From the NCBI GenBank assembly GCA_963920765.1, contig OY987251.1, positions 15,193,219 through 15,257,218 of the forward strand: DNA of 64,000 bases. Reading direction: 5' to 3'. Positions 25,943-38,373 of this stretch are shown here, piece by piece (the stretch's first letter is position 1; each line of letters opens with the position of its first letter). The notes under the pieces are model-generated. The model worked only from the letters and a program-made list of their open reading frames with translations. It was not told the origin of the DNA and did no database searches. The DNA is from Ulota crispa (Eukaryota > Streptophyta > Bryopsida > Orthotrichales > Orthotrichaceae). Position numbers and translations under genes: made by a program.

Positions 25943-26351
25943 GGGAATTGATATGCGTATCACACCTTCTTGACTATCCCACCACACTCCAGGCTAAATT
26001 TTAGATTTCTACCATCAAAATGTTGAATTTGAAAATTTGGAATTCGGATCTGAACTTAGAGACTTGGGTTTTGTCTAGAACCATAAAAAATGTTGTAATT
26101 AAGCAACACCCAGTGAAAAAGCTTAGCTCAGGGAAAAAGTATAACTTTTACTTTTGTTTATAAAAAAAATAAGCTTTTTCATTGGGTGTTGTTCAGTTAA
26201 AACTTTTATGTGATTTTAGACAAAACCTTAATCTTTGAGTCCAAATCTGAATTCCAAATTCTCAAATTCAACTTTTTGATGGTAGAAATCTAAAATTTAC
26301 CCTGAGGTGTGGTGGGATAGTCAAGAAGGTGTGGTACGCATATCAACCCCC
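25943..26351. mobile_element. Mutator-like foldback MITE (copy 2)
   Basis: It is 409 bp with inverted arms starting GGGAATTGATATGCG. A perfect 9-bp direct repeat TTTCCATTA flanks it (25934-25942 and 26352-26360). It is colinear with 10738-11148 over both arms and centre (AGCAACACCCA, AAAAGCTTAGCT). Confidence 0.85.
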
Positions 26352-26697
26352 TTTCCATTATTATTATTTTTGGAATTGTTTGCTGTTATTTATTTGTTTA
26401 TAATTCTAGCGGCCAAGTGCAAAATTACAAAATATCAATTTCAATTATACCAAGCTGAATGTTTCAGACAAGCTTTGGTAGAGTTGACAACTTTGTTAGA
26501 TTTTGTTAACCGTTTTCATAGTTTGCAAGACGTGTTCATAAATTATGGCTTAGTTAGTTTTTAGTTTTGCACAATAATAGAACTTTAAGTGGTTGAAAAC
26601 TGACAAGGCATGCTTTATTATCAACGCAAACAAATGACATGGCTTCAAAATGAAAGATCTATTTTTATTTGGTGATGACACAAATTTCTTGTCTCAA

Positions 26698-27626
26698 CCT
26701 CTAAAGGACTAAATTGCTTATTTTGGCAACTTAGCAATTTTGGGCATGCTAGTACTTATGAAATAATAAATATATCTTCACAAAAAATTTAGAGAATGTG
26801 TGCCCAAGGAGTAACTTTTTGTTGCAACAATTTTCAAATTGTTTTGATTTCTAAAAAAGAATTAAGATAGAATATGTACTTTTGTTTGCTTAAATTGCAG
26901 CACGGGCACATTTATTTACACTAAAGTGGAAATCATGGGATCTTTGCCCAAAAGTTGAGGGTTAAAGATATTTCCTTGTTAAATATGACCCAACCTCATT
27001 TCATGAAGGTAATTGTATTTACTTTCTGCCCTTTCCTTTGTTGAAAGTGGCCCTATATTGATCAAGCTTATCAAAACCACAAATTTTGGATAGTTTCCTT
27101 TATTTTCTCCTCCTTTGAAGTTAGCTAAAATCCGCTACTTCATAGTTCAAGTCTAAAAAAGATTTTTATTTGTGAAAGCTAACAATTGTTGAAAGAATTG
27201 CTTTGTATATGGAGTTTCTTGAAGCTAGTTTCCTATTCTAAAATTTTAGTATGTGTTCCCCAATTCAAAATGATATAATTTTTTTAATGCATATCACCAA
27301 CTCTATCACAAAAGTCCTTCTAAAGAACTTAAATAAAAAATTGAAATCAAGTGGTGCAAAAGCCTCCCCACATTAGAGTTGTCCAATATTTGAATGCCTC
27401 AAAATGACTATTTCCGAGACTATTTCTCACTTTAAAGCTTACAATCTCACAATCTATGAAGCAAATATCTTTCATCTTTTTACTATATCATAATGAATTA
27501 GTCTAATACCAAATTTTATAGTAAAGTGCATCAAAATCTCAATTTCGATTTTTTTTTGCCTTTGCTATCAAAACAACCCATTTTGAATGTTTTTTTTGGT
27601 GAAACATAGTCAAAGAACTATAAGGG
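26698..27626. mobile_element. Decayed TTAA-type element
   Basis: The left end CCTCTAAAGGAC and right end CTATAAGGG followed by TTAA are degenerate versions of the shared terminus; the left flank is TCAA. Interior text (GGCAATTTTGGGC-like, TGTGCCCAAGGAGTAACTTT) is shared with 36983-37638. It is about 929 bp and non-coding. Confidence 0.5.
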
Positions 27627-28886
27627 TTAACGGAATTACTGGTTGTTACCCTAACATTATTCACAAATATTGAATTATTCTTTTTATGCATAGAGCAAAG
27701 AATGTAGGAGACGGAAAGCAAGTAAGATAAGAGGCTCATAAACCGACCATCTGAGGGCTAAAGCTGAATTTTGGAGAGATGGAACTTGAAATATTTTTTA
27801 GTAAATTTTCCTTGAAAGACAAGAAAAATTGGCATCTAACCCAAGTTATTTCATATTTTTTGGAGTTTTATGGAATTAGTTTTGAAATTTTGAGGCTGAA
27901 GTGGCATAGGGCTATAAAACTGCTCACCGCTTCAAATGTACCAAAGTTATACATTTTGGAAATCTATGGAAAAAAGCATGTACAGAAAAGTAAATTACAT
28001 TCCAGAGAGTGAGATGTTTTAGAGCCTGGACGGTTTTTGAGCCCCCTGCCTTAGTGTAAGGTACAAGAGGCTTGCCTAAGTCTCTTAATAACATTCTTTT
28101 GTGTTTTCTTCTGCTACCTTGGAACGTATCTCTATTATCTTATAGTGTTGTGAGTATGGATAGCACAAGGCTCCCAATTGTGAGAGATGCTTGTGATGCT
28201 AAGACAAATCTCTTTCGCAAAAACACACTTAAGTCCAAAATCAAACTAACTAAAAATCCAATCAAACAAAATTTCAAATAAATTTTGCCTAATTTATTGA
28301 TAATTATAGAAGAGGCAAATACAAAATTCAATCTAAAATAATATGTAAAAATATCATATTAGAGGTAGCTTGCAATTTATAAGTGTTACAAAAGAACTAA
28401 CTTATTGTTGCAAAATTCATGAGTTAAAGCCCATTCAAACTCAGCCAACAAGACAAATAACACTTGGTGCCCTCTACCAAACTCTCCTCAATCCTTGGGT
28501 AGATCATTTAGCACATTTTACAAATGACGTGATGCATAATATAGCAAGGGTTTTATACATTGGAGATAAGTTTTATAACAAAATGAAAAATAAGAATGGG
28601 AACATTCAAAGTGTTGAATCCCGTATAAATAATATAGCTACACAAAAAACATGGGATATTATTATTTTTTATATGTAATGTAGAGTAATAAGTATTCAAG
28701 TATCCTATGCAATACTATGTACACTCATTTATTCAATAAACGTCAGAGGTATACTATGCAATATTGTATTAATATGGGTCTTTATTGAAGGGGTGGGTGT
28801 ACAATGAGCCAGATGTACTAGATGAAAAGTCTAAGAAGTGACTATTGATGGATGTTGGATGACTTTGGCTTTCCAGCTTAGGATTT
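27627..28886. other. Intergenic DNA without recognisable gene
   Basis: AT-rich. Open frames of 60-100 aa at 27779-28678 have no family resemblance and no splice context. Confidence 0.4.
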
Positions 28887-29280
28887 GAACAAGTTGAATT
28901 TGGAAAATTTTAATTTAGATCTGGATTTTAAAATCTTGCTTCAGTCTAGAACCTTAAAGGAGATTACCAAGGAGATTACAATTGAACAATGCCCAATGGA
29001 AAAGCTTAGCTAGGAAACAAATTGTTACTTTTCCTTTGTTTGTAAAAGAAACTAAGTTTTTTCATTGGGTTTTGTTCAATTGTAACCTTCTTCAAAGTTC
29101 TAGATTAAAGCAAGGTTTTAAAATCCAAATTTGAATTCAAACTTTCCAAATTCAACTTGTTGATGGTAAATATCTAAAACCTACCTCCATGTAGTAAACT
29201 GCTATGCGTGAACAATGTAGGACTTAATGGTGAGATACCGCAGTGGATTTAGCAAAAAGCACGGTGGATTTAGTAATCCC
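28887..29280. mobile_element. Left-truncated foldback related to 13962-14431
   Basis: The right arm (TGGATTTAGCAAAAAGCACGG, GGTGAGATACCG) is the reverse complement of the left arm at 13962-14020. The centre also matches (CAATGGAAAAGCTTAGCT). The outer part of the left arm is missing. Confidence 0.6.
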
Positions 29281-29961
29281 CTTTACTTAAGAGTTTATTT
29301 TTCCACTTTATAAAGAAAATAGCCTAGGAAAAAATGGAATCTCCACAATCATATAAGTAGCGGACAAGATCGCTTGCCGCTGCCGCAGCTGCACTGCATG
29401 CCGAAACATCGCGTCTTGGCTTCTGTCGCTTTCCTCTCCCACGATCGGTTGGTTTTCGCAGGCTTCCGTCAGATGTACATAGTGATTGAACGGGACTGAC
29501 TCAAGCACGCACTCAAAAGAATGGACTGGTAATCATGAACCTTTTTTGTCGTTTTCGGTCAAAATACAATCTTACTGCTGAACCTGCCATGTCGTGTATT
29601 CTTTGTGCTACAATATCGAGTTGTACGCTCATATGATTAGTACAACAGAGAAATGCAGAGACTTGATCCAGTGAAAGAGTCATTAGGGTTTATGAATTGT
29701 GTTTGTTCGGAGTAGTACAAGACCGTTAAGCTACTATACACCCCTAGGTATTGAGTTTAGTTGTAGAAGTTAGCTTCATACGACCAGGACAGACACCAAA
29801 GAACCACACAGTATTTGATTCTAACATAAGAAAGAGATATGCAATCTGGAAAATTAGGATTAGGTCTCACCCATACAAGACACCTCAATCGCAAGGAAAA
29901 GTAACAACATCACAGCTCCTTGCAAAGAGTCATCCCATGTAATAAAAAAGAATATACAAAT
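29281..29961. other. GC-richer flank upstream of the LINE
   Basis: It may include the LINE 5' UTR. A minus-strand open frame at 29308-29508 has coding-like composition but matches no family I recognise. Confidence 0.35.
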
Positions 29962-32323
29962 ATGAACGGAAACACTAGCACCATAGCAGGAGCCTCGCAA
30001 ATGTAGGAAATGCAGGAAAGGACAGAAATTGAGGAGGCACCATCAGAAGCAGCGGCATCTGGAGATTACAAGGTGGAATTTCCAAAACTATGCAGCCGCT
30101 GCTCGAGCAAGGATGCTCCAGCGGGAAAAAGAACTTGCACTTGCGCCCACAAACTCACAACATCAGCTCTGGCAATACCACCTTCATAGCCAAAAGACCA
30201 GCTACAGCCAAAGCGTTGGTCATCGTTCGTGTCACTAGAGGCTTCCTCTGCCGCATCAAACCAACTGAAGTCAACAGGAGCTTTCAAGCAAACAGAGAGC
30301 TACTTCAAGGCAAAAGGTGAGATCACCATAGCTTTTTCAAACAAGGAGATCAGCGGACTAAAGACCAAACAACAAGAACAAGCAAAGCAATCAATACTTG
30401 GCTGCCTCACAGGTTCGTCTCCTAGCTACACAAACGTGCTGAATTTTCTCAAATCCCACATTTCAGACAACTTCTTAACCCTGCAGATACTAGCACGTAG
30501 CTTCTTTAGATTGGAGTTCCCAAACAAAACAGGTGCAGAACGTTGCCTGCAAAAGACCAACTTTGCTTGGGAAGGAAGAGCAATCAGATTCCATTGATGG
30601 GAAAGCAACTTCAAGGCCACGGCTCCACCTGCCAACTTTGACATGGGCCACCCCATAAGGGTGCAATTTCTGGACCTGGCTCTCGCATTTCAAGAGGAGA
30701 ACTTTCTCAAGCGCTTTGCAAGAAAGCTGGGAGAGGTGGTAGTGATTAAAAGCAGACACTCGTTTGTCAAGTGGCCATCTGGACCAATTGTAAATGTGAT
30801 TGTCAAGAACATCGACAAACTTTCAAAAACAATCAAACTCCTAGCTCTAAATGCAGAGGCAAAAAAAGGTGAATTCACGCATTTGAAAGTTCTCTATTCT
30901 AGAATGCCGAGTCAATGCAATCACTGCAAGAAATTTAGACATATCAGTCAAGATTGCAGCCTCCAACAATATAAAGATGCGGGACCGTCATCCTCACCCC
31001 GCAAAGGAAACCAGGAGCCATTAGCACCAATACCCTTACCACGTGAGCAAGAAAAAGTAGCCCAAGAGCAACCATTTATAGCAATCAACCTTAGACGTAG
31101 AAGAAGAAAGAAAACACCCGCGTATAGCTCCTTCGGAAACAACAACACACAGGCGCAATGGAGGCAAAAACCAACGTCCTTTATAGGTACCCTAATAGAC
31201 CGAGTAATACAAACCAACCAGTATGACAGCCTCGCTACTAGTGAAGAACCTCAACCCAAAGACATAGCCCCAGAAAGGGAGGATTCAGCACCTGCAATCA
31301 AGCCTGTAACCGAGCCACAACCTTCGCTCCCACAACCCACATCCAAGACCATCGATTGGCACCCCACTACTCCCACACCCTCACAACTCAAGAGAACATA
31401 ACCAGAACCAGAAGCCTCTCACATGCCACTACAAAGTGTGACTGAGCCTGAACCAGCAACCCACACATCAGTGCAAAAGACGCCAAAGACCTCAAAGACA
31501 CCTGACCGGACACCTGACCTTCAATCAAAGGCAACGACAATTGAATTAGAAGCCTGCAAAGCAACCAAAGAAACACTTGGGATCCCAATCTAGCTCCCCC
31601 CCTACCAGAGGAGCCTCGACACCAGGACACCCAATCCATGATAGTAACAGACCCACCCTCAGAAAAATTCTAGAAAACTCCCACAAACCAATTACCAAGC
31701 CAATTATCAAACCCTCAAGAGGTGTTCCGCACAACAATTTCCAAGGAAAAACTCACAGACATCCTCCACACGTCTAGTAAAGCCAACCCTTCTACTGGAA
31801 AATGCTATATCAGCATATGGCCAATAATCTATAGATGTCTAGGATCAACGACACAGGTCTTACTCAAATGGGGAAAATTAGAGAACAAAATAATAGAACC
31901 AATACCAATAACTGGAGACAATCGATTCCTTACAGCATCAGAACTACAAACTTCAATATTACTTAGCATAAAGGACTACTTTGACAAGATTCTAGTCCCC
32001 AAACCCACTAAGATTAGAACGTGGGATAGCATCACTTGGTCCAGTAGCTAGGATGGCACACTAGACAACCAAGAATTAATGGTGATTGCCACAATCAAAG
32101 TCTTACCCAACATCTGGTGCACAAAAACCAGTGCCTACTCGTGGATACCATGGTGTGAAATTGGCACCCTTTCTTGCAGATACGGACGAGCCATAGTTAA
32201 CAGCCTCTTTGAAACTTGGTTCAAAACGGATGTCAACTCATATGACATCACCAACAGGTATCTAGGCATGCAAGCTGCATTAGCAGCATGAGAGCCACAA
32301 GACGTAGAAATAAGCGACACCTA
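29962..32323 (+). pseudogene. LINE ORF1-like region: CCHC-knuckle nucleic-acid-binding protein plus unknown C-terminal part
   Basis: From the ATG at 29962 one frame runs to about 31590 with stops at 30004 (TAG), 30187 (TAG), 30595 (TGA), 31399 (TAA) and 31591 (TAG). It then continues in another frame (31722-32291, with internal stops) up to the start of ORF2, so one frameshift lies near 31570-31720. A CCHC zinc knuckle (C-x2-C-x4-H-x4-C, CNHCKKFRHISQDC) is followed by a basic cluster (LRRRRRKK) and a Pro/Thr/Glu-rich segment, the usual layout of plant L1-type ORF1 proteins that bind the element RNA. The last part (GDNRFLTASELQ, SCRYGRAIVNSLFETW) is not recognised. It precedes the ORF2 frame almost without a gap. 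Confidence 0.75.
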
Positions 32324-32329
32324 ATGCAA

Positions 32330-35300
32330 CAAAGCTTAACGATTTGCAACCTCAATGCGAGGGGCATAGGCATTGGCTCTTCAAGAGCTAGAAAGCAAGT
32401 TCACATACACTGCATTTTTGAGAGAATAGAAATTACACCCTAGATGATCCTCCTATAGGAACATTGGCTTCCTAGAGAGGCATGTCTCAGAATCACTTGC
32501 AGTCTCCCCTTCAAAAATGGAAGCAAGATATGGAATCCAGGTGAAGTGGCCCCAGGTGGACTTCACAACCAAGGAGGCACAGCAATACTCATATCTCCAA
32601 TCCTGACACCCAAGCTAATCAAAGAAGGCATTATAGCTCAAGGGCGAGCGCAATTTGTGATCCTCAAATGCAAGGACAACTCTAGTCTAGTTGTTATCAA
32701 TGTCTACGCCAACTCGAACAATTCCGATAAAATCCTTCTATGGGGACAGATACATCAAGTACAGATAGAAGCAGACGCTTTTATCTTAGGAGGTGATTTC
32801 AATATGGTCAAAAGACAAGAAGACCGCCAAGGCAGCCAGGAAAGCACATTAGGCATGAATAGACGCAAGAAATCTAAATGGGCGGTACTCATGAACACAT
32901 ACAATTTACTAGACTCAGCCTGCTGCAATAGAATTAAGAACCGTAGTCACAAGACCCATACCTAGGATAATGCACGAATAGGCACTGCAAACCGCACAGC
33001 AAGATTAGACCAATTCTACGTAAGCGGTCAAATAGAGGAGCGAGGAGGGTCCCACAACATTTCCCCTCACATCAAAAGCCTCTCAGATCATTGCCTTGTT
33101 ACTCTTAAAATCCATCCGCAACTAGGCAGGGAGCAGCCTCAGCATAGATACTTCAATCCCACCATCTTTAAAAACGTAGAATACAAGTGTCAGTTGGTGG
33201 AGGCATGGCAAACAAAAAACGATCCACTAGACGGAGAATCTTGGACCTCTTGGGTAGATAGAGCCTTATTCAGAGTCCACAAAAAAACCATTGGTATTAA
33301 CTAGCAACTCCGCAGAGCGAGGTACAAGAAGGAATGGGAGATACTGAAAAAAATATGAGACGTAGAGAGATACCTGACCAAACATAGGGGAGATGTAGAA
33401 GCCATAGTGGTAGCTTCCAAATGCCAATCTGAACTTCATGAGCTCACGTCACATGAGCTAGATTTATACCAAAACAAAATGGCGGCCGCATGGATAAGAC
33501 AAGGAGATCGGTGCTCCAAGGAATTCTTCTAGTTTCACAAATTGTCCCAATGCGGCATCTTCATACTGGAGCTCATGGTAGGCAACAACGCCAAATCTTC
33601 TCAACAAGAAAAACTAGAAGCAGCTACAGACTTCTTTTGAGCACTTTACACTCTGGAAGATGAGACCCCAAAAACAATTATAGCCTTACAAGAGGTGGTC
33701 TTGAGGGTGCCAGAAATTGTCACAGATAGCATGAACAACTCTCTAAAAGCTCAGGTCGACCTTTTCAAGCTAAAAGAGGCAATAACAAAGCTTGCCAAAG
33801 GGAAAGCCCCAAGGCCGGATGGGATCCCCAACAAATTCCTTTGCAAATGTTTCAAATAGATCCAGGGCCAACTCTTAGTTGCAGTGAACTCCGCGCTTCT
33901 GTCCGGAGAGCTCAAACCTAACCTCAACTGAGGTGTAATAACCTTAGTTCCAAAAATAGGTGATTTGACACTTTTAGCAAACTATAGACCTATCTCATTG
34001 TTAGGATCCTTTTACAAAGTGATATCCAAAATCCTAGCACGCAGGTTAAATCCACTTTTACCCAGACTAATACGCCCAAACCAAACTGGTTGCATCTAAA
34101 GGAGATGCATCATGGACAACATTATCTTAGTACAAGAATCATTAGATTTCGTGGAACACAGTAACCAAGACCTAGCTTTACTGTTATTAGATTTTGAAAA
34201 AGCATTTAACCGCATCAGCTGGTCATTCCTAAGGGCGGTTATGACTAACCTAGGTTTTAGCAAAACATTCATGCAATTCATTACAATACTTTACACAAAC
34301 ACCTGAGCCTCAATGATCATCAACGGTGAAACATGACCTGAGTTTCCCCTCACTCGATCAGTACGTCAGGGCTGTTCGGTTACACAATTCCTCTTCATTC
34401 TGGCTATGGATTCACTCAGATATATGCTCCAAGCTCTAGAATACAGCATATGCGGCTTTACCCTACCAGGAGGTGACACCTTAATCGACTCCTCATACGC
34501 AGATGATACTGCCCTATTTCTGCATGGAACAATAGACAATCTGATAGGTGCAAAAAGGGTGCTCAAGACATTCTGTAAGGCATCTAGTTCAAAAATCAAT
34601 TGGAGGAAATATACAGCACTATGGGCCTCACCACAACTTAGACATGTTCAATGGGGAGATGACTTTGGACTCAATTGGCTATAGCAAGGGGAAGCAGCAA
34701 AGTATCTAGGCTTGAAAGTTGGTTTCAAGTTAGGTCCCAACGCCAACAGCCTAGCTCTGTTGCAGATCCTAGAAACAAAACTCCACAGATGGACATTGCG
34801 GCATCTTTCTCTTGCAGGCAAAGTTTTTGTGTGTAACCAGGTCTTACTTGCAACATGCTAGTTTACTGCAGCAGGTTGCGGCTTAAACAAGAACCAATGC
34901 AACATGATTAGAAGCCTCCTATGCAACTACATCTGGTCCGATAAATAGTTCAGTAACAGCCGCGTGAGAGTCAACTAGGCCACCTGCATCCAAACATACA
35001 GCAAAGGAGGCGTAAAACTTCTAGATCCCTTTCTACAAACCAAAGCACTTCTGGCAAAAATCGTGGTAAGAGGCCTCAGCCCCAACAACAAAGCCTAGAA
35101 AACTATTGTTAAACATTACATCAGCAAAAGCAAACCTATAGGTAAGCCAGAATGGCTGAAAAGCAGCAACTGACTTTTTTTCAGCAATGACGTCAAGAAA
35201 GGTAAAACTTCAAAACTTCTACTTTTAGCTTTCAAATCATTTATTTTGATCAAAACTAACCTACATCTGCAGACGCCAACGACCACCTTCACGATACATT

Positions 35301-36568
35301 GCCAACCTTTGTTTGGCAATCCGCTGATAAAAGACAATACAAGGAAACCACTTGGATTTGGAGAAAACAAAAATCTATACAGATGGGCTATGGTAGGTCT
35401 TACAAGGATTGGTGACATCTGGCAGCATGACCGCAGTGATTTCCAGTCCAGGACCGAACTAACAGATTAACTCCCGCGTCTCCAAGACAAAGCTAACTGC
35501 CACGCATCCAAAATTGCAGTGTTGTCCCACATTCCGTGGGAACCTTGTTTGAGAACTCAGATGAAAGAAGGAAATTGGGTGGCAATAGCTACAAATCAAA
35601 ACCTCAAACAGATCTACTTCATCACAAACAAGAACATGGTGGGCTAGTCCTTCACAGCCATCAAATTCTCCATCAACACTGCTTTGGGTCTCTTAATGAG
35701 AGAGGTTGGCTACCACCAACTTGAAAGACACCAGTTCCAAGCAATGAGGGTCGCCACTTGGTCCCTTGAGCTTCGTAGCTTTTCAAAATGCAACCCTAGT
35801 ATTCTACCTCAGGATCGGATACACCTAGAAGGGGGTTGCTTTCTTCTTGACCTTCCTTGGGATCTCGGAGAATGGGTCTGGAACAAGATCAGCACCCACG
35901 ACACACTCCCTTTTTACCAATACACCTTACAGAGAGGATACAGGATTGGCTTGATGAAGGAAACCCACATCTCAACAGCAAATCAAATCTTCATAGCCAG
36001 CGGCTACTTTGAGCAAGAACGCCAACACTTTCACGCATTCTTGTGGCATCCATCACGTCCTTGAAAGATAGCAATGTTCCTTTGGTTGCTTACCAATCGT
36101 GGAGTTGTCACTAGTGCATGGCTTTCTAGTATAGGGATGCACAACGTTCCAAATTGTGATTTATGCAGGGGGGAGCTCAAAGAAACTTATGGCCACCTAT
36201 TTTGGAGCTGCACATTTGCAACGGAGGTTTGGCAAAGATATCACCATGCAGCACACCGTCACAACAGACCTTGCTACAAGACATGGGAGCAAGCGTTGTT
36301 GCGGAAATTCAAATTTTCCATTGCAGGGACAAAGTTTGTACACCGCCATCAGCCTTGGGACAAGTTGCGAGGCTTTCTGATATGGCTCATACGGTTTGAC
36401 TGTTGTCGCCGATGCTTCAGCAACAAACCTCCATCCATTGAGCGAGTCTTGAGGCGAGCATGGTCCTCCACGCTTCACACAGGACTTGCCATGTGGAGAG
36501 CCATCCATCAGCACAAACAAGACGAAGACACACTTGTAGCATTAGAGGCAGGCTTTCATAGAGTGTAG
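32330..36568 (+). pseudogene. LINE/L1-like ORF2: endonuclease, reverse transcriptase and zf-RVT, 21 in-frame stops
   Basis: A single frame covers 4.2 kb. It starts with an AP endonuclease (LNARG, EHWLP, GGDFN at about 32792, SDHCLV near 33085). A reverse transcriptase follows (KGKAPRPDGIPN, NYRPISLLGS, LLDFEKAFNRISW near 34180, RSVRQGC, SYADDTALF near 34494, KYLG). The C-terminal zf-RVT region ends with FLWLL, CDLC and HLFWSC near 36150-36210. ORF2 proteins nick target DNA and prime reverse transcription there. In-frame stops occur at 32441, 32456, 32963, 33302, 33356, 33530, 33638, 33857, 33929, 34097, 34304, 34334, 34682, 34859, 34946, 34976, 35096, 35171, 35468, 35645 and 36062 (12 TAG, 7 TGA, 2 TAA). 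I saw no frameshift. Many stops fall where Trp, Gln or Arg is expected. The copy is inactive as read. Confidence 0.9.
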
Positions 36569-36840
36569 GTCACCGCTCCACCACTTTTCTGCAACTCTCA
36601 GGGCAACAAAATCCTATGGTTTTACAAGCCCCCACCTTACTTTGTTTCAGCATAGTCCCTCTATATTCATAAAGGCACCTGGTTTTCATCCCTCATTGGG
36701 GTTTCCAAGTTTTTCCCCTAATTACGGGTTTTTTCATGTATTTGGCACCTTATAGTACACGGCGTTTCAGGACGATCCCGTTTTTTTCCCCCACGGGGCT
36801 TTTTCCAAAGTCGTATAAGTAATTATATAATGCCCTAAAA
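36569..36840 (+). other. Probable LINE 3' UTR
   Basis: This follows the zf-RVT stop directly. It contains a C-run/G-run hairpin (CCCCCACGGGG) and a module GGACGATCCCGTTTTTTTCC that recurs, in minus orientation, beside the 5S-like sequence at 60765-60805. The 3' terminus and target duplication were not located. Confidence 0.5.
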
Positions 36841-36982
36841 TAGGTCATTTTACCAAATTATATAATTTTAGAGGCCCTTTTATTTTAGTTTAGGATGTAA
36901 ATAGCCCCCTAAATATTACCCCCTTGCCGCACGTGGGGTACCCAAACATACTAAGAGTGATCTACTTGAGCCTCAATCGTAG

Positions 36983-37638
36983 CCCCTAAAGCCTTGAGTT
37001 CCGTTTTTTTTTTTGGCAACATGGCAATTTTGGGCACTCCATTACAAATGGGTTTTTCATATTTTTCCTTTGAAATTTTCACACATAATGTGTCCAAGGA
37101 GTAGCTTTAAGGTCCAACAATTTTCATAACTTTTGAATTCATGGTCCAAAATTTATTGCATGACATGTAGTTTTCTTTGCTTGTTGGGCAACTTGGGTAG
37201 CTCAAAAACTTCTTTAAATATACATTTTTTTAATTTGTTTTTTTGAAATTGGTTCTTTAGACTTATATATACATGGAAAGCTTTGAATCATTCAATTTTG
37301 ATTAATGAGATGAAAGTTATGAGGAGTTTTAGTATTGAAAGTAGGTGTGGCTTCAAAAAAAAAATTTAAAAATGTAATTTTTGAAAAAGTTTTTGAATTG
37401 CCTAGGTTGCCTAATGAGGAAAAAAACTACATGTCATGCAATAACTTTTGGACCATGAAGTCAAAAGTTATGAAAAGCATTGGACCTTAAAGCTACTCCT
37501 TGGACACATTATGTGTGAAAATTTCAAAGGCAAAAAAATGAAAAACCCATTTATAGTGGATTGCCCAAAATTGCCACGTTGCCACAAACAAAAAAAACAA
37601 AAAAAAACAAAAACAAACAGAACTCAGGGCTTTAGGGG
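36983..37638. mobile_element. Large foldback with CCCCTAAAG...CTTTAGGGG ends
   Basis: It is 656 bp. Nearly the whole element is an inverted repeat: GGCAACATGGCAATTTTGGGC and TGTGTCCAAGGAGTAGCTTT on the left recur as complements on the right. Its termini belong to the TTAA superfamily, but the flanks are not TTAA (TCGTAG / TTGACA), implying decay or a different target. Confidence 0.65.
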
Positions 37639-38373
37639 TTGACAACCCTCCTTCATTGTTAGAATTAACACAAACATAGATTGGTGTCTAACCATTAAAA
37701 AATATTTCACATTACAACAGCAATGTTAAATTTATAGCAATTTGAGGAGTTTCTTAAAATTAAGTCATTCTGGGACCTCAATATGAATGACTCACTTTAT
37801 AAAAGACAAATAATGTCGTCACCCAATCAAAACCTCAATGGTTTCCTAATTACAACCTGGGCACATTTAAAAAAAAATGTATTTTTACAGTGTAAATCTC
37901 TGTATCCTTGGTATATCCTCCTTTTCTAAATTATGAACTCAACTAACATATTCTTGAGAAAATATAATAGAATAAAAAGAAAAGTGTTGGTGCTGCATTT
38001 CTGTAGTTGAACCATATAAGTTGAAGGACTAATATATGAAAACTAAGTGGCTGACTCTGAGAATACTTCTCATGCTTGCAATGTCCTTTGCGGGTTGATT
38101 TACTTGAACTTCAAAACGCTACAATAATTTTTTGACTAGGGAGGGAGTAACTGGTTTTGCTTGGATTTTTTCGGTTTTTTCAAAAGCAGTATGCACAGTT
38201 TTTCTTTCTTGGAATTTCTACATCAAAATCATTGTTTCATTTGGATGAATGATCCAGCTATTTTACCAATCACTTGCATTATTTGTTTGTGTATCACCAA
38301 GTTAAATCTAGCGTCCTTTACAGAGAGGAGTATACGCAAATCAATTATGAATAAAACAGGCACGAACTAATAA
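37639..38373. other. Intergenic DNA without recognisable gene
   Basis: AT-rich. No coding, RNA or element signature was found. Confidence 0.4.

Noticed and set aside
32330-36568. TAG reassigned to Trp or Gln (alternative genetic code)
   Set aside because: G6PDH, AUG4, RPA1 and the fusion gene use TGG for Trp and standard stops, and the LINE stops include TAG, TGA and TAA. Deamination of a dead copy is simpler.
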